From assembly GCA_025642075.2 (NCBI GenBank), contig JAODUO010001219.1, forward strand, positions 1-64,000: 64,000 nucleotides of DNA, in the 5' to 3' direction. Of the stretch, positions 62,844 to 64,000 are shown piece by piece. The notes below the pieces were generated by a model. The model saw nothing but the letters and a program-made list of their open reading frames with translations, was not told the DNA's origin and made no database searches. Source of the stretch: Ridgeia piscesae. Taxonomy: Eukaryota > Annelida > Polychaeta > Sabellida > Siboglinidae. Position 1 is the stretch's first letter. The number at the start of each line of letters is the position of its first letter. The translations under genes and the position numbers were made by a program.

Positions 62844-63695
62844 GTGAGATGCTGTGTTAGGGACCTGCAAACAAATTCAAAATAGATTTACCATGTTTAT
62901 GATGGTGCATTTCGATTGTATGTATAATAGGTAACAAGATACCATTTACAGAATTTAAATATATTTAAGTAGTAAAAAGATATGGCACATTTAAATTTCC
63001 AAAACTGGTACCAAATCTGTGACCTCGGCTCTGGCCTGCACAGTGCGCTGTGTATTGGCACACGTTCACACTGGTGCTAAATCACTCATTTGAAATGCAA
63101 TTAAAAACTGCTATAACCTTACAGCTTGTCAAAATATATTTGTAAACATTATTTTGTCCTCAATATAGTGTGACCTTGAAATGGGCATGACCTTGGAATA
63201 ACATTTTATATCCAGTATTACCTACGTTTGGTATGTTTATTTGTCAGACTTTTAGCTATTTTTTCTATTCAGCTGTCTTCGGGCCCAGTAAATTGGAAGT
63301 GTATCCTTAATATTTATTATTTTTCTTGTAAGACCTTTCTGTGACTTAATTATTTGACTTTAGTTACTGATTGTTTTTATAACAATTTTCATTTTTTAAA
63401 TAAAATATTGTAACTGTTGTACTAACTTCTAAAAATGTGTTTAGTGTTTACAAACATTTTAATTGCTGTCACTAAAAATAAAAACATGTTATGTTATTAA
63501 AAGTAGCTAAATCAACAAGTTAATGATAGCCAATTATTATACTTATCTGTATTCTTCACAGCCATACAACGTTTCTTTGCAAGGACTCTAAGACTGGCAT
63601 TAACAGATGGCGGATGGACGTCGCTCAGCTGTACAATAAAATATGTTCTAATTACACCCTGTACATATTTAATTGCAAGAGGTCTGGTGCGATAT

Positions 63696-63740
<45 letters not shown>

Positions 63741-64000
63741 TATTTCCTTTTATATCATTATATATATTTATATATTATTTTTCATATATATATATATATA
63801 TATATAATATATAAATGAAATAAAAGGAAAGTAGAATAATAATATAATTACATTTTATTATTTTATTACATGTGTTTAGAATAATTAATTATTTTATAAC
63901 AGCAATCTAAAATAAGGATGTGCATATTATTAAACATTTTTATATCATTTCAAATAGTTAAATGTAAGTTACCGAACAACTTTGTTGTCATATTATGGAT
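62844..64000 (+). other. RAD54L intron 13, continuing past the window
   Basis: AT-rich; TA-rich low complexity at about 63692-63812. No exon of the family is visible. Confidence 0.75.

Overview
This is animal nuclear DNA. Coding sequence is split into many short exons with GT/AG borders, introns are AT-rich, and micro- and minisatellites, LINE relics, a Ty3/gypsy relic, MITEs and a tRNA-type SINE are all present. The protein families and the repeat style fit an invertebrate, plausibly a lophotrochozoan such as a mollusc. The species cannot be named from the sequence.

Layout. 1-6.5 kb is intergenic DNA with a decayed Ty3/gypsy pol relic (about 4.2-5.83 kb) and a long GTGC microsatellite. 7.27-9.9 kb holds a two-exon type II Hsp40 gene (DNAJB1/4/5-like, 347 aa, plus strand) whose intron carries a dead LINE. 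10-14 kb is intergenic with a 32-bp minisatellite. 14.58-52.6 kb is one gene on the minus strand: DOT1L, the histone H3 lysine-79 methyltransferase, with about 23 exons and about 1,500 codons. I rebuilt its exons from splice sites, codon phase and remembered similarity to human DOT1L. 52.9 kb to the right edge is the 5' half of RAD54L on the plus strand (13 exons, 389 codons, N-terminus to just past helicase motif III). The rest lies outside the window. DOT1L and RAD54L are head to head, with start codons about 300 bp apart, so they probably share a promoter region. One modifies chromatin (H3K79 methylation) and the other remodels DNA in homologous recombination.

The most unusual signals are these. 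(1) DOT1L has two adjacent 107-bp exons of identical phase that encode alternative versions of the same catalytic-domain segment, 74 bp apart, the layout of mutually exclusive exons. (2) Two minisatellites have an exon-intron border inside the repeat unit: a 48-bp unit reiterates the 5' splice site of DOT1L exon 16 about 17 times, and a 57-bp unit reiterates the end of the RAD54L exon before the Walker A residues, with its 5' splice site, 8 times. Both units are multiples of three. (3) A large DOT1L exon has a reading-frame break. (4) A hAT-like MITE family with 8-bp target duplications occurs four times in DOT1L introns, and one copy is split by a second inserted element with palindromic ends.
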